Assembly: GCA_902778105.1 (NCBI GenBank)
Contig: CACYWN010000007.1
Coordinates: forward strand, 1 to 64,000
Direction of reading: 5' to 3'
DNA length: 64,000 nt
From: an uncultured Bacteroidia bacterium
GTDB lineage: Bacteria; Bacteroidota; Bacteroidia; Bacteroidales; UBA932
The notes under the pieces were generated by a model, which did no database searches, had not been told where the DNA came from, and saw only the letters and a program-made list of their open reading frames with translations. Each line of letters begins with the position of its first letter. The first letter of the stretch is position 1. The position numbers were made by a program, and so were the translations under genes. Positions 1 to 8,016 of the stretch are shown piece by piece.

Positions 1-179
1 TCCGCGACGGCATCGTGGTGTACACCGGCGCCCTCGCCTCGCTCCAGCGCGGCAAGGACGACGCCAAGGAAGTGGCCGCCGGCTTCGAGTGCGGCTGCGC
101 CCTGGAACGCTTCAACGACATCCACATCGGCGACGTCATCGAGGCATTCACCGTGGTGGAAATCAAGAGGAGTCTGTAA
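1..179 (+). CDS. infB: Translation initiation factor IF-2, C-terminal end (partial)
   Basis: This is the last part of a gene that begins before the window; the reading frame starts at base 3 and ends at a TAA at 177-179. The 58 visible residues include RDGIVVYTG, a GKDDAKEV turn, the FECGCALE segment and the final [10 protein letters not shown] stretch. That is the end of IF-2 domain IV, which binds the formyl-methionine end of initiator tRNA. IF-2 is the GTPase that brings fMet-tRNA to the 30S subunit and promotes joining of the 50S subunit. The GTPase domain lies outside the window. The next gene starts 4 bases downstream on the same strand but is functionally unrelated. Confidence 0.88.
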   Translation, partial: RDGIVVYTGALASLQRGKDDAKEVAAGFECGCALERFNDIHIGDVIEAFTVVEIKRSL

Positions 180-183
180 GACG

Positions 184-1974
184 ATGAGAATCAGGAATAT
201 CGGCCTTTGGGCCTTTGTCACGCTCGCTTTTGCGGGCGTGTCCTGTAAGCCGGACGAGATACAAGTCGCAACGGTCTCTGTGCAAAGCGTTTCCGTGCAG
301 CCGGCTTCCGCCACCCTCAAAGAGGGCGATACTTTGCAGCTCGAAGCGGTGATTTCTCCCGCGAACGCCACTGAAAAAGGCGTGGAGTGGAGCACGAACA
401 ACGACAAGGCCGCCATCGTGGATGCGAAGGGCCTCGTCACGGCGCTGGCTCCCGGCGCCGCGAGCATCACCGTCAAGACCCGGGACGGCGGGCATTCCGC
501 CCGCTGCCGGATCACGGTGAAGGGCCCGGAGGATCCGGGCACGGATCCGGGGACCGACCCGGGAACGGATCCCGGCACCAATCCGGGCACTGACCCCGGC
601 ACGAATCCCACCACCTACCGCACGTGGGAGGACACGGGCGCCAGCCTGCCGGACTACCCCACCTACAACACCGTCAGTTCCCTCTCCGACTTCCCGCGGA
701 TCGATATCACCTGGGAGAAGGAAACCCAGCGCCTGGCCGAGGGCGAATACACCTGGGTGGACGGCACCGTCCGCTTCCGCGACCCCAAGGGGATGTACAA
801 GACCGCTAACGAGAAGGACTATGAAACCGACTCCCAGGTGCTCCAGATGCGCATCCGCGGCCGCGGCAACACGTCCTACGACGCCGAGGGAGGCATCAAG
901 CACTCCTACAAGATCAAGCTCGCCGACCACCGGAAGGTGTTCGGAATGAAGGGAGACAAGGACTGGATGCTGCTGGCCGACGTCCAGGACCCGTCGCTCC
1001 TGCGGAACGCGGTCGCCCTGCGCATCGCCCGGATGGTGTCGATGCCCTGGACGCCCAAGTATCGCGCCGCTGAAGTTTACTTCAACGGAAAATACGGCGG
1101 CTGCTACCTGCTGGTGGAGGCCAAGGAGGTGGACCGGGAGAACAAGATTCCCATCACCGTGGTGGAGCCCGGCCAGACCGACGGCGGCTATCTCCTGGAA
1201 ATCGACAACAAGGGCGACTACGACCGCTACTTCCGGACCGAGACCTTCCAGAAGAAGATCAAGTTCAAGGAGCCCGAATTCGGGGATCGGAACAATCCGG
1301 ACAACTCGGCCGACGCCCAGGCCCAGATGGCCTACATCACCGGGTATGTGAACGACGTGGAGCGCCTCCTGAAGGAGCGTTCCTTCGATCCGGAGACCGG
1401 CTACCAGTCCAAGCTGGACCTGTACACCGTCATCGGCAACTACATCGTCCACGAGCTGACGATGAACGTGGACGGCGGCATGCGCCTTTCCACCTACTTT
1501 GCCAAGGACAAGGACACCAAGCTGTTCATGCCCCTGGTGTGGGACTTCGACCTGTCCCTCGGGAACTGCTCCTACATCGGCAACGACTTCAACCTGGATC
1601 CCGGCATGGACGGCCCCAAGGGCTGGTTCATCAAGATCCGCGGCGGCTCCTTCGAAAACGGGGACTGGGACGGTTCCCGGAAGAGCTACTACCAGTATCT
1701 GTTCGAGGATCCGGTCTTCGTGCAGGCCCTCAAGGACCGCTGGAACCTGGTGAAACCCCGCCTGGACAAGATTCCCGCCTTCATCGACAAGATGACGGAA
1801 TACAACAAGCTGGCCTATGACCACAATGTTTCGGGCGGGAAGAATCCGCGCGCGAATCGCTCGTATTACTACCCGCCGGACAACTTCACCTCCTGGTCGG
1901 AGGCGGTCGCCTACATGAAGGATTTCTACACCCAGCGCCTCGCGTGGCTGGATACGGAGATCAACAAGCTATAG
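184..1974 (+). CDS. CotH-kinase-like lipoprotein with Big_2-type Ig domain
   Basis: The 596-residue product has an N-terminal lipoprotein signal (Cys near residue 21, context AGVSC). Residues about 30-115 form a bacterial Ig-like (Big_2) domain, with VSVQPASATLKEGDTLQLEA-type strands and a GLVTALAPGAASI end. A (D/N)PGT repeat linker of about 26 residues follows, then a CotH-like domain to the C-terminus. Visible CotH features are RIRGRGNTS, KHSYKIKLAD, DWMLLADVQD, RNAVALRIAR and the late PLVWDFDLSLGN, whose DFD resembles the metal-binding motif of CotH protein kinases. CotH proteins phosphorylate secreted or surface proteins, so a surface-anchored extracellular kinase or adhesin is plausible. 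The substrate is unknown. It overlaps the convergent gene end by 6 bases. Confidence 0.88.
   Translation: MRIRNIGLWAFVTLAFAGVSCKPDEIQVATVSVQSVSVQPASATLKEGDTLQLEAVISPANATEKGVEWSTNNDKAAIVDAKGLVTALAPGAASITVKTRDGGHSARCRITVKGPEDPGTDPGTDPGTDPGTNPGTDPGTNPTTYRTWEDTGASLPDYPTYNTVSSLSDFPRIDITWEKETQRLAEGEYTWVDGTVRFRDPKGMYKTANEKDYETDSQVLQMRIRGRGNTSYDAEGGIKHSYKIKLADHRKVFGMKGDKDWMLLADVQDPSLLRNAVALRIARMVSMPWTPKYRAAEVYFNGKYGGCYLLVEAKEVDRENKIPITVVEPGQTDGGYLLEIDNKGDYDRYFRTETFQKKIKFKEPEFGDRNNPDNSADAQAQMAYITGYVNDVERLLKERSFDPETGYQSKLDLYTVIGNYIVHELTMNVDGGMRLSTYFAKDKDTKLFMPLVWDFDLSLGNCSYIGNDFNLDPGMDGPKGWFIKIRGGSFENGDWDGSRKSYYQYLFEDPVFVQALKDRWNLVKPRLDKIPAFIDKMTEYNKLAYDHNVSGGKNPRANRSYYYPPDNFTSWSEAVAYMKDFYTQRLAWLDTEINKL
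532..609 (+). repeat. In-frame 12-bp tandem repeat encoding a (D/N)PGT linker
   Basis: Six consecutive 12-base units of the form GAT/AAT-CCG-GGC-ACN encode DPGT/NPGT, with a final NP. The units vary at third codon positions, so the peptide is kept more strictly than the DNA. This is a typical flexible spacer between the Ig domain and the catalytic domain of Bacteroidales surface lipoproteins, and copy number could change by slippage. Confidence 0.9.
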
Positions 1975-3138
1975 CAGCAGAAGCAGCGCCAGGAGGTACA
2001 GGGCGAATCCCTGGGCCTTGATACGGCGCTTCACCGTGAAGTCGGTGAAAGCATCCACCGAGTCCCTTTCCAGAAGACCCGTCCACTCGGAGCCTGAAGG
2101 AACGTCCTTCGGGCTCCATTTGGAAATGATCTCGCCGTTGTCGATATAGGTGGCACCCCCGTTCGCCCGGTTCAGGGTGATGAGGGGCTTGTAATCGCCA
2201 TAATACACCGGGAAGTCCTGCGGAATGCCCTCGCCGGGGACCGTGAGGACGAGCGGCGTGGCGCCCTGGGCGCGGACATCGGCCGCCTGCTCCCGGATCA
2301 ATGGCCAGTCGGCCTTGCCGGGGTCGTACACGGAGAAAGTCACGACCTTGCCCAGGACGGCCATCTCGTCCTGATAGGTTCCCTCCGCATCGCGGAAGGA
2401 AAGGACGGGCTTGTCCTCGCTCCGATAGACGCTGCGGCTCAGGGTATCCACCCCCACGAAGGTCCATGTGGAATCCGGCAGGTTGTTGAGCGAGAAGGAG
2501 CCCCGCTGGCCGTCCCGCTCATAGATGAAGGTCGGGACCTTGCCATCCATTTCCTGGTAGTCGTTGTCCAGGGAAGCAAAGAGTTCCACGCCGGGAGCGA
2601 ACTCCGTGAAGTCGATCATCGGCAGGTGCCGGTGGTTGTACCAGAGGGCGAAAACGAGGGACGGAAGCGCCAGGAAGAAAGCGACATACTTCCCTCTCCG
2701 GGACACGCCGAAATTCTGGAACGGGAGGAAGGCGACCAGGGCGAGGGCCAGCAGGACCAGGTTCTTGAGGAGGGTCTGCGCGTGGGTGAGATGGATGGCC
2801 TCACCGAAACAGCCGCAGTCCATTTCCGGATTCGCCAGCCAGAGGATGAAGGTGACGGCCGTGAAGAAAAGGACCAGCACCGAGGTGATGATGGCCGTGG
2901 TTTTCCGGAAAACACCGGTGACAAGGGCCGCCCCCGTAGCCGCTTCGAGCAGCGAAAGCCCCATTCCGAGCGCCTTCGAAGCCCCCTGCAGGAATCCGAT
3001 GTGGAAAAACTTGAGATACTCGCTGATAATGAGCCCCGTACCGACGGGATCCAGCAGTTTCAGAAGACCGGAGGCCAGGAAGACCAGGCCGATGAGGAAG
3101 GCGCATAAGCGCCGGAGTCTATGATGTGCCTTTTTCAT
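1969..3138 (-). CDS. DoxX/MauE-like membrane protein (BT_3928-type)
   Basis: The 389-residue protein starts with four hydrophobic helices (about residues 12-150) of the DoxX/MauE type. After the third helix it has the short motif MDCGCFGEAI, a CxCFG pattern shared by MauE-like proteins and a likely redox or metal-sensitive site. Further helices near 150-165 and at the extreme C-terminus (ALYLLALLLLL) flank a soluble region of about 200 residues without a recognised catalytic motif. The layout matches what I recall as the BT_3928 family of Bacteroides. Its ATG overlaps the stop of tmk (ATGA), so the two are translationally coupled. Function is not established; a role in a redox or thiol system is only inference from the MauE resemblance. 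Confidence 0.75.
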   Translation of the reverse strand: MKKAHHRLRRLCAFLIGLVFLASGLLKLLDPVGTGLIISEYLKFFHIGFLQGASKALGMGLSLLEAATGAALVTGVFRKTTAIITSVLVLFFTAVTFILWLANPEMDCGCFGEAIHLTHAQTLLKNLVLLALALVAFLPFQNFGVSRRGKYVAFFLALPSLVFALWYNHRHLPMIDFTEFAPGVELFASLDNDYQEMDGKVPTFIYERDGQRGSFSLNNLPDSTWTFVGVDTLSRSVYRSEDKPVLSFRDAEGTYQDEMAVLGKVVTFSVYDPGKADWPLIREQAADVRAQGATPLVLTVPGEGIPQDFPVYYGDYKPLITLNRANGGATYIDNGEIISKWSPKDVPSGSEWTGLLERDSVDAFTDFTVKRRIKAQGFALYLLALLLLL

Positions 3139-3815
3139 ACGAGATAGGGATCGACGGCCGCACGGACCTTGGCGAAAATGTCATCCGGAGGCAGCATCCG
3201 GCCTTCGGGATCTCCGCAGTCGATGCGGAGGAAATGCGGATCGCGGGCCGCCTCGGACCGGTACAGGTCACGGACTGCCTGCTGGAACCGGATGTCGGCT
3301 TCATGGATGTCCTGGCTTCCATGGAGATACGTCCGGTCCGCACCGTCACGGTGCGCAGCCAAACTTTTCTCCACAAAGTCGATAGGTACGTCCAGAAACA
3401 GGTTCAAATCCGGCTCGGGGAGGTCGAAAAAGCCATATTCCGTGTCGAAGATCCAGTTACGGAGACGGAGGCGCTCCGCCCCCTGCGGGAGCTTGGCGCA
3501 CTGATAGGCGATGTTGGAATAGACATAACGGTCCAGCAGGACCACTTTCCCTTCGTCCAGGGCCTTGCGCATCATCGGAGCGGCGCCGTGCCGGTCCTCA
3601 GCGAACAGAAGGGCCACCAGCTGCGGATGCACGGCCTCGATGCTGCCGAATTCCCCTTTGAGGAAACGGCCGATGAGGTCGCCGTATACCGGGGCGTCAT
3701 AGCGCGGGAAATGGATGTATTCCAGCTGCCCGCAGCGCCCGGTCAGGTATTCCTTGAGTCTTTTGACCTGGGTGGACTTCCCCGCCCCGTCCAGGCCTTC
3801 CAGCACGATGAGCAT
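3135..3815 (-). CDS. tmk: Thymidylate kinase
   Basis: Predicted 226 residues, starting at the ATG at 3815 (MLIVLEGLDGAGKST). The open frame runs further upstream, but that part is antisense to folP and shows no kinase sequence. The Walker A loop EGLDGAGKST is at residues 6-15. The DRYVYSN motif near residue 95 corresponds to the DR(Y/F) dTMP-binding signature. A lid region follows, with Asp/Arg residues (AHRDGADRTYL). The enzyme phosphorylates dTMP to dTDP in the cytoplasm for DNA synthesis, and its length fits the family. It is the first gene of a two-gene unit with the DoxX-like gene and is transcribed divergently from folP. Confidence 0.93.
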   Translation of the reverse strand: MLIVLEGLDGAGKSTQVKRLKEYLTGRCGQLEYIHFPRYDAPVYGDLIGRFLKGEFGSIEAVHPQLVALLFAEDRHGAAPMMRKALDEGKVVLLDRYVYSNIAYQCAKLPQGAERLRLRNWIFDTEYGFFDLPEPDLNLFLDVPIDFVEKSLAAHRDGADRTYLHGSQDIHEADIRFQQAVRDLYRSEAARDPHFLRIDCGDPEGRMLPPDDIFAKVRAAVDPYLV

Positions 3816-3835
3816 TCCGTTTTCGTTTAATTCCA

Positions 3836-3853
3836 CAAATATAACTATTTTTG
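3836..3853. promoter_or_regulatory. Divergent promoters of tmk and folP
   Basis: On the minus strand 3836-3843 reads TATATTTG, and on the plus strand 3846-3853 reads TATTTTTG. Both match the Bacteroidetes -7 consensus TAnnTTTG. The two elements are almost adjacent, so the divergent promoters overlap head to head and polymerase binding should be mutually exclusive. A convincing -33 TTTG is not present for either. Confidence 0.6.
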
Positions 3854-3857
3854 CGAT

Positions 3858-4679
3858 ATGAAACGGAAGATCCACCTCCTCGGCATCGTAAACATCACGG
3901 ACGATTCGTATTACGCACCCAGCCGGGTGCGGGAGACGGACGCCCTGCTCACGCGTGTCGGAACAATGCTGGAGGAAGGGGCGGATTTCATCGACATCGG
4001 TGCCTGCTCCACCCGCCCGGGTTCCCGGCCCGTCGGGGCGGCCGAGGAATGGCAGCGCCTCAGAACAGCCCTGACGGAGGTCCACCGGACCTTTCCGGAG
4101 GCACGCATTTCCATCGACACCTACTGGGCCTCCGTAGTGGAACAGGCCTATGACTGCATCGGTCCCTTCCTGGTGAATGACATTTCGGCGGGAGCCTATG
4201 ACCCCGCAATGCTGCCGCTGGCCGGCCGGCTCGGCCTCCCCTACATCGCCATGCACCTGCGCGGGACGCCGGAAACCATGCAATCCCGGACGGATTATCC
4301 GAAAGGGGTCACGGAAGAGGTCCTGCGCTATTTCCGCTCCTTTGCCAGGCGGGCGGCGAAAGCCGGCGTGACCGACTGGATCCTGGACCCCGGTTTCGGT
4401 TTCGCGAAAACCGTGGAGCAGAACTGGACCCTCCTGGAAGAGCTGGACAAACTGCAGGTGCTCCAGATGCCCATCCTGGTAGGAGTATCACGCAAGAGTA
4501 TGATTTACAAGCGGTTCGGAATTACGCCGGAAGAAGCGCTCCCGGCCACGCAGGTCGCACACTACATGGCCCTCCAACGGGGTGCGACTTTCCTTCGCGT
4601 CCACGATGTCGCCGAAGCGCGCCGGACGGTGGAGATTTACTCGATGATGTATACATCCTCGCCCGGAGCGGCGAAGTGA
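3858..4679 (+). CDS. folP: Dihydropteroate synthase
   Basis: The 273-residue product carries the DHPS signatures. These are GIVNITDDSYYAPSR at the N-terminus (canonical GILNvTPDSFsdGg), GADFIDIGACSTRPGS for the pterin pocket, VNDISAGAYDP, and LDPGFGFAKTVEQN for the pterin-diphosphate/pABA site. It condenses 7,8-dihydropterin pyrophosphate with p-aminobenzoate in cytoplasmic folate synthesis and is the target of sulfonamides. The N-terminal motif is slightly divergent (NITDDSYYA), as in other Bacteroidetes enzymes. Its 3' end overlaps the convergent divIC-like gene by 43 bases, so the two transcripts are complementary at their ends. Confidence 0.94.
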   Translation: MKRKIHLLGIVNITDDSYYAPSRVRETDALLTRVGTMLEEGADFIDIGACSTRPGSRPVGAAEEWQRLRTALTEVHRTFPEARISIDTYWASVVEQAYDCIGPFLVNDISAGAYDPAMLPLAGRLGLPYIAMHLRGTPETMQSRTDYPKGVTEEVLRYFRSFARRAAKAGVTDWILDPGFGFAKTVEQNWTLLEELDKLQVLQMPILVGVSRKSMIYKRFGITPEEALPATQVAHYMALQRGATFLRVHDVAEARRTVEIYSMMYTSSPGAAK

Positions 4680-4951
4680 TAGGTTTCCCGGGCAAACTTT
4701 TCCAGGGAATCCCGGCTGTTCGTAAGAGCCTGGATCTCAGCATCCATCTCGTCGATCTCGCTGCGGTACTTCTCCATCTGGCGCTCCTGGCGCCGGATTT
4801 CCACGTTGGCACGGACCCAGTTGAGGACACTGCTGTGCGAGAGGAACAGGAGCCACACGGCCGCAATCGCCGTGATGATGATCACGAACGGAAGGAAGTA
4901 GTTGTGCTCGCTGCGGGTCAGGAGACTGCCCTTGTTCTTCTTTTCTGCCAT
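4637..4951 (-). CDS. DivIC/FtsB-type septum formation protein
   Basis: A 104-residue bitopic membrane protein with a short basic cytoplasmic N-terminus (MAEKKNKGSLLTR), one membrane helix (about residues 20-38) and a periplasmic coiled coil (about 45-90, rich in R/E/Q heptads). It ends in the conserved FARETYHFAAPGEDVY segment seen in DivIC/FtsB proteins. It should pair with FtsL and FtsQ in the divisome; an FtsL-like gene is present in this window at 58989. The gene is monocistronic in view of its neighbours and converges on folP. Confidence 0.85.
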   Translation of the reverse strand: MAEKKNKGSLLTRSEHNYFLPFVIIITAIAAVWLLFLSHSSVLNWVRANVEIRRQERQMEKYRSEIDEMDAEIQALTNSRDSLEKFARETYHFAAPGEDVYIIE

Positions 4952-4990
4952 ATTTCAGGGAGAGAATGTCCGTCTTTTCTGCGAAATTAC

Positions 4991-4998
4991 TAAATTTG
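4991..4998 (+). promoter_or_regulatory. Promoter -7 element for the nucleotidyltransferase gene at 5037
   Basis: The sequence TAAATTTG fits TAnnTTTG and lies 39 bases before the start codon of the next gene, in the AT-rich gap between the two divergent genes. No clear -33 element is visible. Confidence 0.5.
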
Positions 4999-5036
4999 TA
5001 TGATTAAGCGAAAACAATTTTAAAATTTCGATCGTT

Positions 5037-5969
5037 ATGAAACCTACCCTTCTTGTCCTGGCCGCCGGTATGGGCAGCCGCTATGGCGGACTCAAGCAGA
5101 TGGACGGGCTCGGCCCCCACGGAGAAACCATCATCGACTATTCCATCCACGACGCCGTGGAAGCCGGCTTCGGCAAGGTCGTCTATATCGTCCGGGAATC
5201 CTTCAAGGCCGATATGGAAAAAGCGGTCCAGGCCAAGTATGCCGGGGTCAAGACCATTGACGGAGAACCCCTGGAGTTCGTCTTCGTGACGCAGGAATTG
5301 GACAAGATCCCCGCCCGGTTCACCCTGAATCCCGAGCGCGTGAAGCCCTGGGGCACCGCCCACGCCGTCCTGATGGCGAAGGACGTCATCCACGAGCCGT
5401 TCGCCGTGATCAACGGGGACGACTTCTATGGCAAGGAATCCTTCCGCATCCTCGGTGACTGGTGCCGCGCCCATGCGGACTCCAAGGGGAAATACTGCAT
5501 TATCGGCTTCGAACTGGACAACACCCTCTCCGAGAACGGCACTGTCTCCCGCGGCATCTGCTCCTATGATGCTTCCGGTAACCTCACCGACATCGCCGAG
5601 CACCTGGAAATCGGGAAAGATGCCGACGGGGTCGTCTATGGCAACAACTCCGTCACCGGCGAGAAACATGTGGTCCTGGACGCCAAGGCCTTGTGCTCGA
5701 TGAACATGTGGGGCTTCACCCCGGACTATTTCGCCCTGAGCGAGACCATCTTCGAGAAGTTCCTGGAAGCCAACATCAACGAACCCAAGAAGGAGTACTA
5801 CATCCCTTACGCCGTGGACTGCATCATCAAGGAAGGCAAGGGTGCCTGTGAGGTGCTCTCCACCCCGTCCCACTGGTTCGGCGTGACCTTCAAGGAAGAC
5901 CGTCCGGGTGTCGTGGCCAAGTTCGCCTCCCTGGTGGAAGAGGGGGTCTATCCCAGCCCGCTGTATTGA
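5037..5969 (+). CDS. NTP-transferase (nucleotidyltransferase) family protein
   Basis: The 310-residue protein opens with LVLAAGMGSRYGGLKQMD, the G-x-G-x-R nucleotide-binding loop of sugar-phosphate nucleotidyltransferases. It carries the metal-binding FAVINGDDFYG near residue 125 and a typical Rossmann-like alternation before and after. It probably transfers a nucleotide to a sugar 1-phosphate, but the sugar cannot be read from the sequence. The residues before and after the GDD motif differ from RmlA and GalU types. It is followed after 1 base by the CPBP protease gene, so the two are likely co-transcribed. Confidence 0.85.
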   Translation: MKPTLLVLAAGMGSRYGGLKQMDGLGPHGETIIDYSIHDAVEAGFGKVVYIVRESFKADMEKAVQAKYAGVKTIDGEPLEFVFVTQELDKIPARFTLNPERVKPWGTAHAVLMAKDVIHEPFAVINGDDFYGKESFRILGDWCRAHADSKGKYCIIGFELDNTLSENGTVSRGICSYDASGNLTDIAEHLEIGKDADGVVYGNNSVTGEKHVVLDAKALCSMNMWGFTPDYFALSETIFEKFLEANINEPKKEYYIPYAVDCIIKEGKGACEVLSTPSHWFGVTFKEDRPGVVAKFASLVEEGVYPSPLY

Positions 5970-5970
5970 T

Positions 5971-6945
5971 ATGGCACTGTTCGCCCGCAAGGTCAACAGC
6001 TATGACCTCTACTCCGGCCACGCCTGGTACGTTCCGGGCGTGAAGGGAATGTTCGGATTCCTGGGATGGTTCATCCTGGGCGCGCTCCTGGGCGGCCTGG
6101 TCCAGGGCATCATGGGGCTGTTCATGTCCCAGCAGGCCATCCTGGACTACGGGATGATCGTGGTCTATCCCCTCCAGTTCCTCCCCGCGATGGTCTACGT
6201 CGCCGGCCAAAGCCGGAAGAACATGATGTTCGACCCCGGCTACCAGTTGGACAGCAGGCACTTCGGAAAGTACGGCATGGGCGTCATGATCCTCGTGACC
6301 ATCGTGATGACCTTCGCCTCGATGTTCGCTTTCGACCTTCCGAACTACTGGAACCTGCAACTGACGAACAAGTCCTCCATCCTGGCCAGGGCCTATGAGC
6401 TGTTCGAGGAGGTGATGAAACAGATGACCGGCGGTCCCCTCTGGGCCTCCTTCCTGACAGTCGCCATCTTCGCACCCATCTTCGAGGAATGGCTGTGCCG
6501 GGGCATGGTCCTCCGCGGTCTCCTCACCAGGATGAAGCCGGCCTGGGCCATCGTGGTCTCCGCCCTCTTCTTCGCGGTCATCCACGCCAATCCCTGGCAG
6601 GCACTGAACGCCTTCCTCATCGGCCTGGTGATGGGCTATGTCTATTACAAGACCGGTTCCCTCATCCTCACGATGATCATCCATTTCGTGAACAACGGTT
6701 CCGCCGTCATCCTCTCCAACATCGAGAGCCTGAAGGACTATGAGTACATGATCGACATGATGGACAAGGGTACCTACTCCGCCGTCGTCGCCGTCAGCGT
6801 CATCATCCTCGCCGCCTGCCTCTGGGCCTTCTCCCGCATCCCGGTCGAGAACCCCTGGGGCAACATCGACCGCATCCCGCCCGCCGACGAGACCGTCGCT
6901 ACCGAGGCGGCCGTTGACGAAAAGCCCGCCGCTCCCGCCGAATAG
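5971..6945 (+). CDS. CPBP-family intramembrane glutamic endopeptidase
   Basis: The start is taken at the ATG at 5971, directly after the stop of the upstream gene, giving 324 residues. There are about eight hydrophobic segments. The family motifs are present: EEWLCRGMVLRGLL (EExxxR, near residues 172-185), FFAVIHANP (FxxxH) and TMIIHFVNN (HxxxN/HFVNN). These belong to CAAX-protease/bacteriocin-processing (Abi, Rce1-like) membrane proteases. In bacteria they act on membrane or small secreted substrates; no bacteriocin gene is next to it. The C-terminal tail is soluble and rich in Ala/Glu. Confidence 0.9.
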   Translation: MALFARKVNSYDLYSGHAWYVPGVKGMFGFLGWFILGALLGGLVQGIMGLFMSQQAILDYGMIVVYPLQFLPAMVYVAGQSRKNMMFDPGYQLDSRHFGKYGMGVMILVTIVMTFASMFAFDLPNYWNLQLTNKSSILARAYELFEEVMKQMTGGPLWASFLTVAIFAPIFEEWLCRGMVLRGLLTRMKPAWAIVVSALFFAVIHANPWQALNAFLIGLVMGYVYYKTGSLILTMIIHFVNNGSAVILSNIESLKDYEYMIDMMDKGTYSAVVAVSVIILAACLWAFSRIPVENPWGNIDRIPPADETVATEAAVDEKPAAPAE

Positions 6946-6951
6946 CTTGGA

Positions 6952-7030
6952 ACAGGCGTAGAATGGAAACGCCTGTCCATCATTGATTTACAGAAAGTGC
7001 TTTAGGCAATTTGACCTGAAGCACTTTTTG
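6952..7030. terminator. Two hairpins between convergent genes; second is terminator-like
   Basis: Arms 6952-6959 and 6969-6976 (ACAGGCGT/ACGCCTGT) make an 8-bp stem. Arms 6994-7002 and 7019-7027 (AAAGTGCTT/AAGCACTTT) make a 9-bp stem with an inner AGG/CCT pair and are followed by a T run to 7030. They sit between the CPBP gene and the convergent MurU-like gene, so the second hairpin can end the plus-strand transcript. Confidence 0.7.
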
Positions 7031-7059
7031 TATTCGACTATATTTCAATCGTTTACGTT

Positions 7060-7908
7060 TTACGGTAACAAGTGGTGGCAGATGGCCTCCGCTTCGGGAA
7101 GGGTGGCGAACTTGCCCACATCGACCAACTGGAAATCCCGCGGGACGGCGGCGTAGACGGGATAGTCGGCGCAGGCGCGGAGGTAGAAGTCCACGATGGA
7201 GAAACGGTCGCCGAAGCCGTACCGGTCGAAGGCCTCGAAGATGGCCGGAGAAATCAGGTGGATGCCGGAGAACGCCAGCTTGCGGCACTTTTCCGGGTCG
7301 ATGTCCGGGTACGGGCTGCGGACTTCCCCGGTCGCGATGTTGGTCCATCCCTTGAGCCGGTCGTCCCCGTCGAACAGGAAATACCGCTGCGTCTTCCGCT
7401 CGCTCACCACCAGCGTCGCCAGCGCCCCCTCCCGGTGCTGCTCCCGGAACCAATTAAGGTCTAAATTGCTGACAATGTCCACGTTATGGACAAGGAAGGG
7501 AGAGGAGGGGATGGGAGGTCTTCCAGAATCTGTGCCACCCTCGGCATCATAAGAGGGAGGAGCCCACTTGTGGGAGGGGTCGCGCAGCGACGATGCTGGA
7601 AGACCTCCTGTCCCCTCCTCCAGAAGGATCCGTGCGTACTTAATGCCCCCACCGGTTTCCCGCAGGAAATCCCGCTCGTCGGAGACAGCGATGCGGGCGC
7701 CGAAGTCGTGGGTGCGGAGATAGTCGATGATCTGGTCCGGGAAGTGATGGACATTCACCACGAGGTCGTCATATCCGGCCGCCACGAGTTTGGTGATGAC
7801 ATGGTACAGCAGCGGCTGCCCGCACACAGGCACGAGCGCCTTGGGGATCGTGTCCGTGATGGGTTTCAGGCGGGTACCCAGCCCCGCGGCAAAGATCATC
7901 GCTTTCAT
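7060..7908 (-). CDS. MurU-like sugar-1-phosphate nucleotidyltransferase with in-frame repeat insertion
   Basis: The 282-residue protein begins MIFAAGLGTRLKPITD, with PKALVPVCGQPLL and the VHNVDIVSN metal site. This is the pattern of MurNAc-alpha-1-phosphate uridylyltransferase (MurU) and related enzymes. Family members are about 240-245 residues. The excess is one segment, residues about 97-136, with low-complexity sequence (SSLRDPSHKW, APPSYDAEGG) between RILLEE and PFLVHNVD, where relatives have only a few residues. That segment is encoded by a palindromic repeat (7501-7621). The gene lies downstream of an AmgK-like kinase gene, and AmgK-MurU is a known pair that converts MurNAc to UDP-MurNAc for cell wall recycling. 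The insertion falls in a surface loop just before the metal-binding Asp, so activity is uncertain. Confidence 0.82.
   Translation of the reverse strand: MKAMIFAAGLGTRLKPITDTIPKALVPVCGQPLLYHVITKLVAAGYDDLVVNVHHFPDQIIDYLRTHDFGARIAVSDERDFLRETGGGIKYARILLEEGTGGLPASSLRDPSHKWAPPSYDAEGGTDSGRPPIPSSPFLVHNVDIVSNLDLNWFREQHREGALATLVVSERKTQRYFLFDGDDRLKGWTNIATGEVRSPYPDIDPEKCRKLAFSGIHLISPAIFEAFDRYGFGDRFSIVDFYLRACADYPVYAAVPRDFQLVDVGKFATLPEAEAICHHLLP
7501..7621. repeat. Palindromic repeat element, copy A (inside the MurU-like gene)
   Basis: The outer arms 7502-7530 and 7593-7621 are near-perfect inverted repeats; the inner 13 bases GGAGGTCTTCCAG are exact. The core contains GCCACCCTCGGC, a CCCAC/GTGGG hairpin and a TCGC/GCGA hairpin. 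The core motif and layout recur in copy B at 8441-8583. The element is read through in frame by the host gene and shows no transposase. Confidence 0.8.
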
Positions 7909-7956
7909 CGTCTGACGGCCGTCGAATGGAACTTGTTTATTATCAATGTTTTATGC

Positions 7957-8016
7957 GATAATGAGTGCTCAGTTTTACGCACTCAATTATCATTAAGTCA
8001 ATCACTGTCAATCACT
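7957..8016. other. Intergenic hairpin and 10-bp direct repeat
   Basis: 7957-7968 and 7979-7991 pair as GATAATGAGTGC with GCACTCAATTATC (one bulged base). Just beyond, GTCAATCACT is repeated exactly twice (7997-8006, 8007-8016), the second copy overlapping the stop of the RapZ-like frame. The spot lies between the RapZ-like and MurU-like genes on the minus strand. There is no T run, so a terminator is unlikely; its role is unknown. Confidence 0.5.

Noticed and set aside
532-609. Possible CRISPR-like or phase-variable array in the 12-bp repeats
   Set aside because: The units are contiguous, in frame and encode a PGT linker; there are no spacers.
3816-4283. N-terminal extension of thymidylate kinase antisense to folP
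   Set aside because: The Walker A loop follows directly after the ATG at 3815, as in the family, and the extension lies beyond the promoter in folP.
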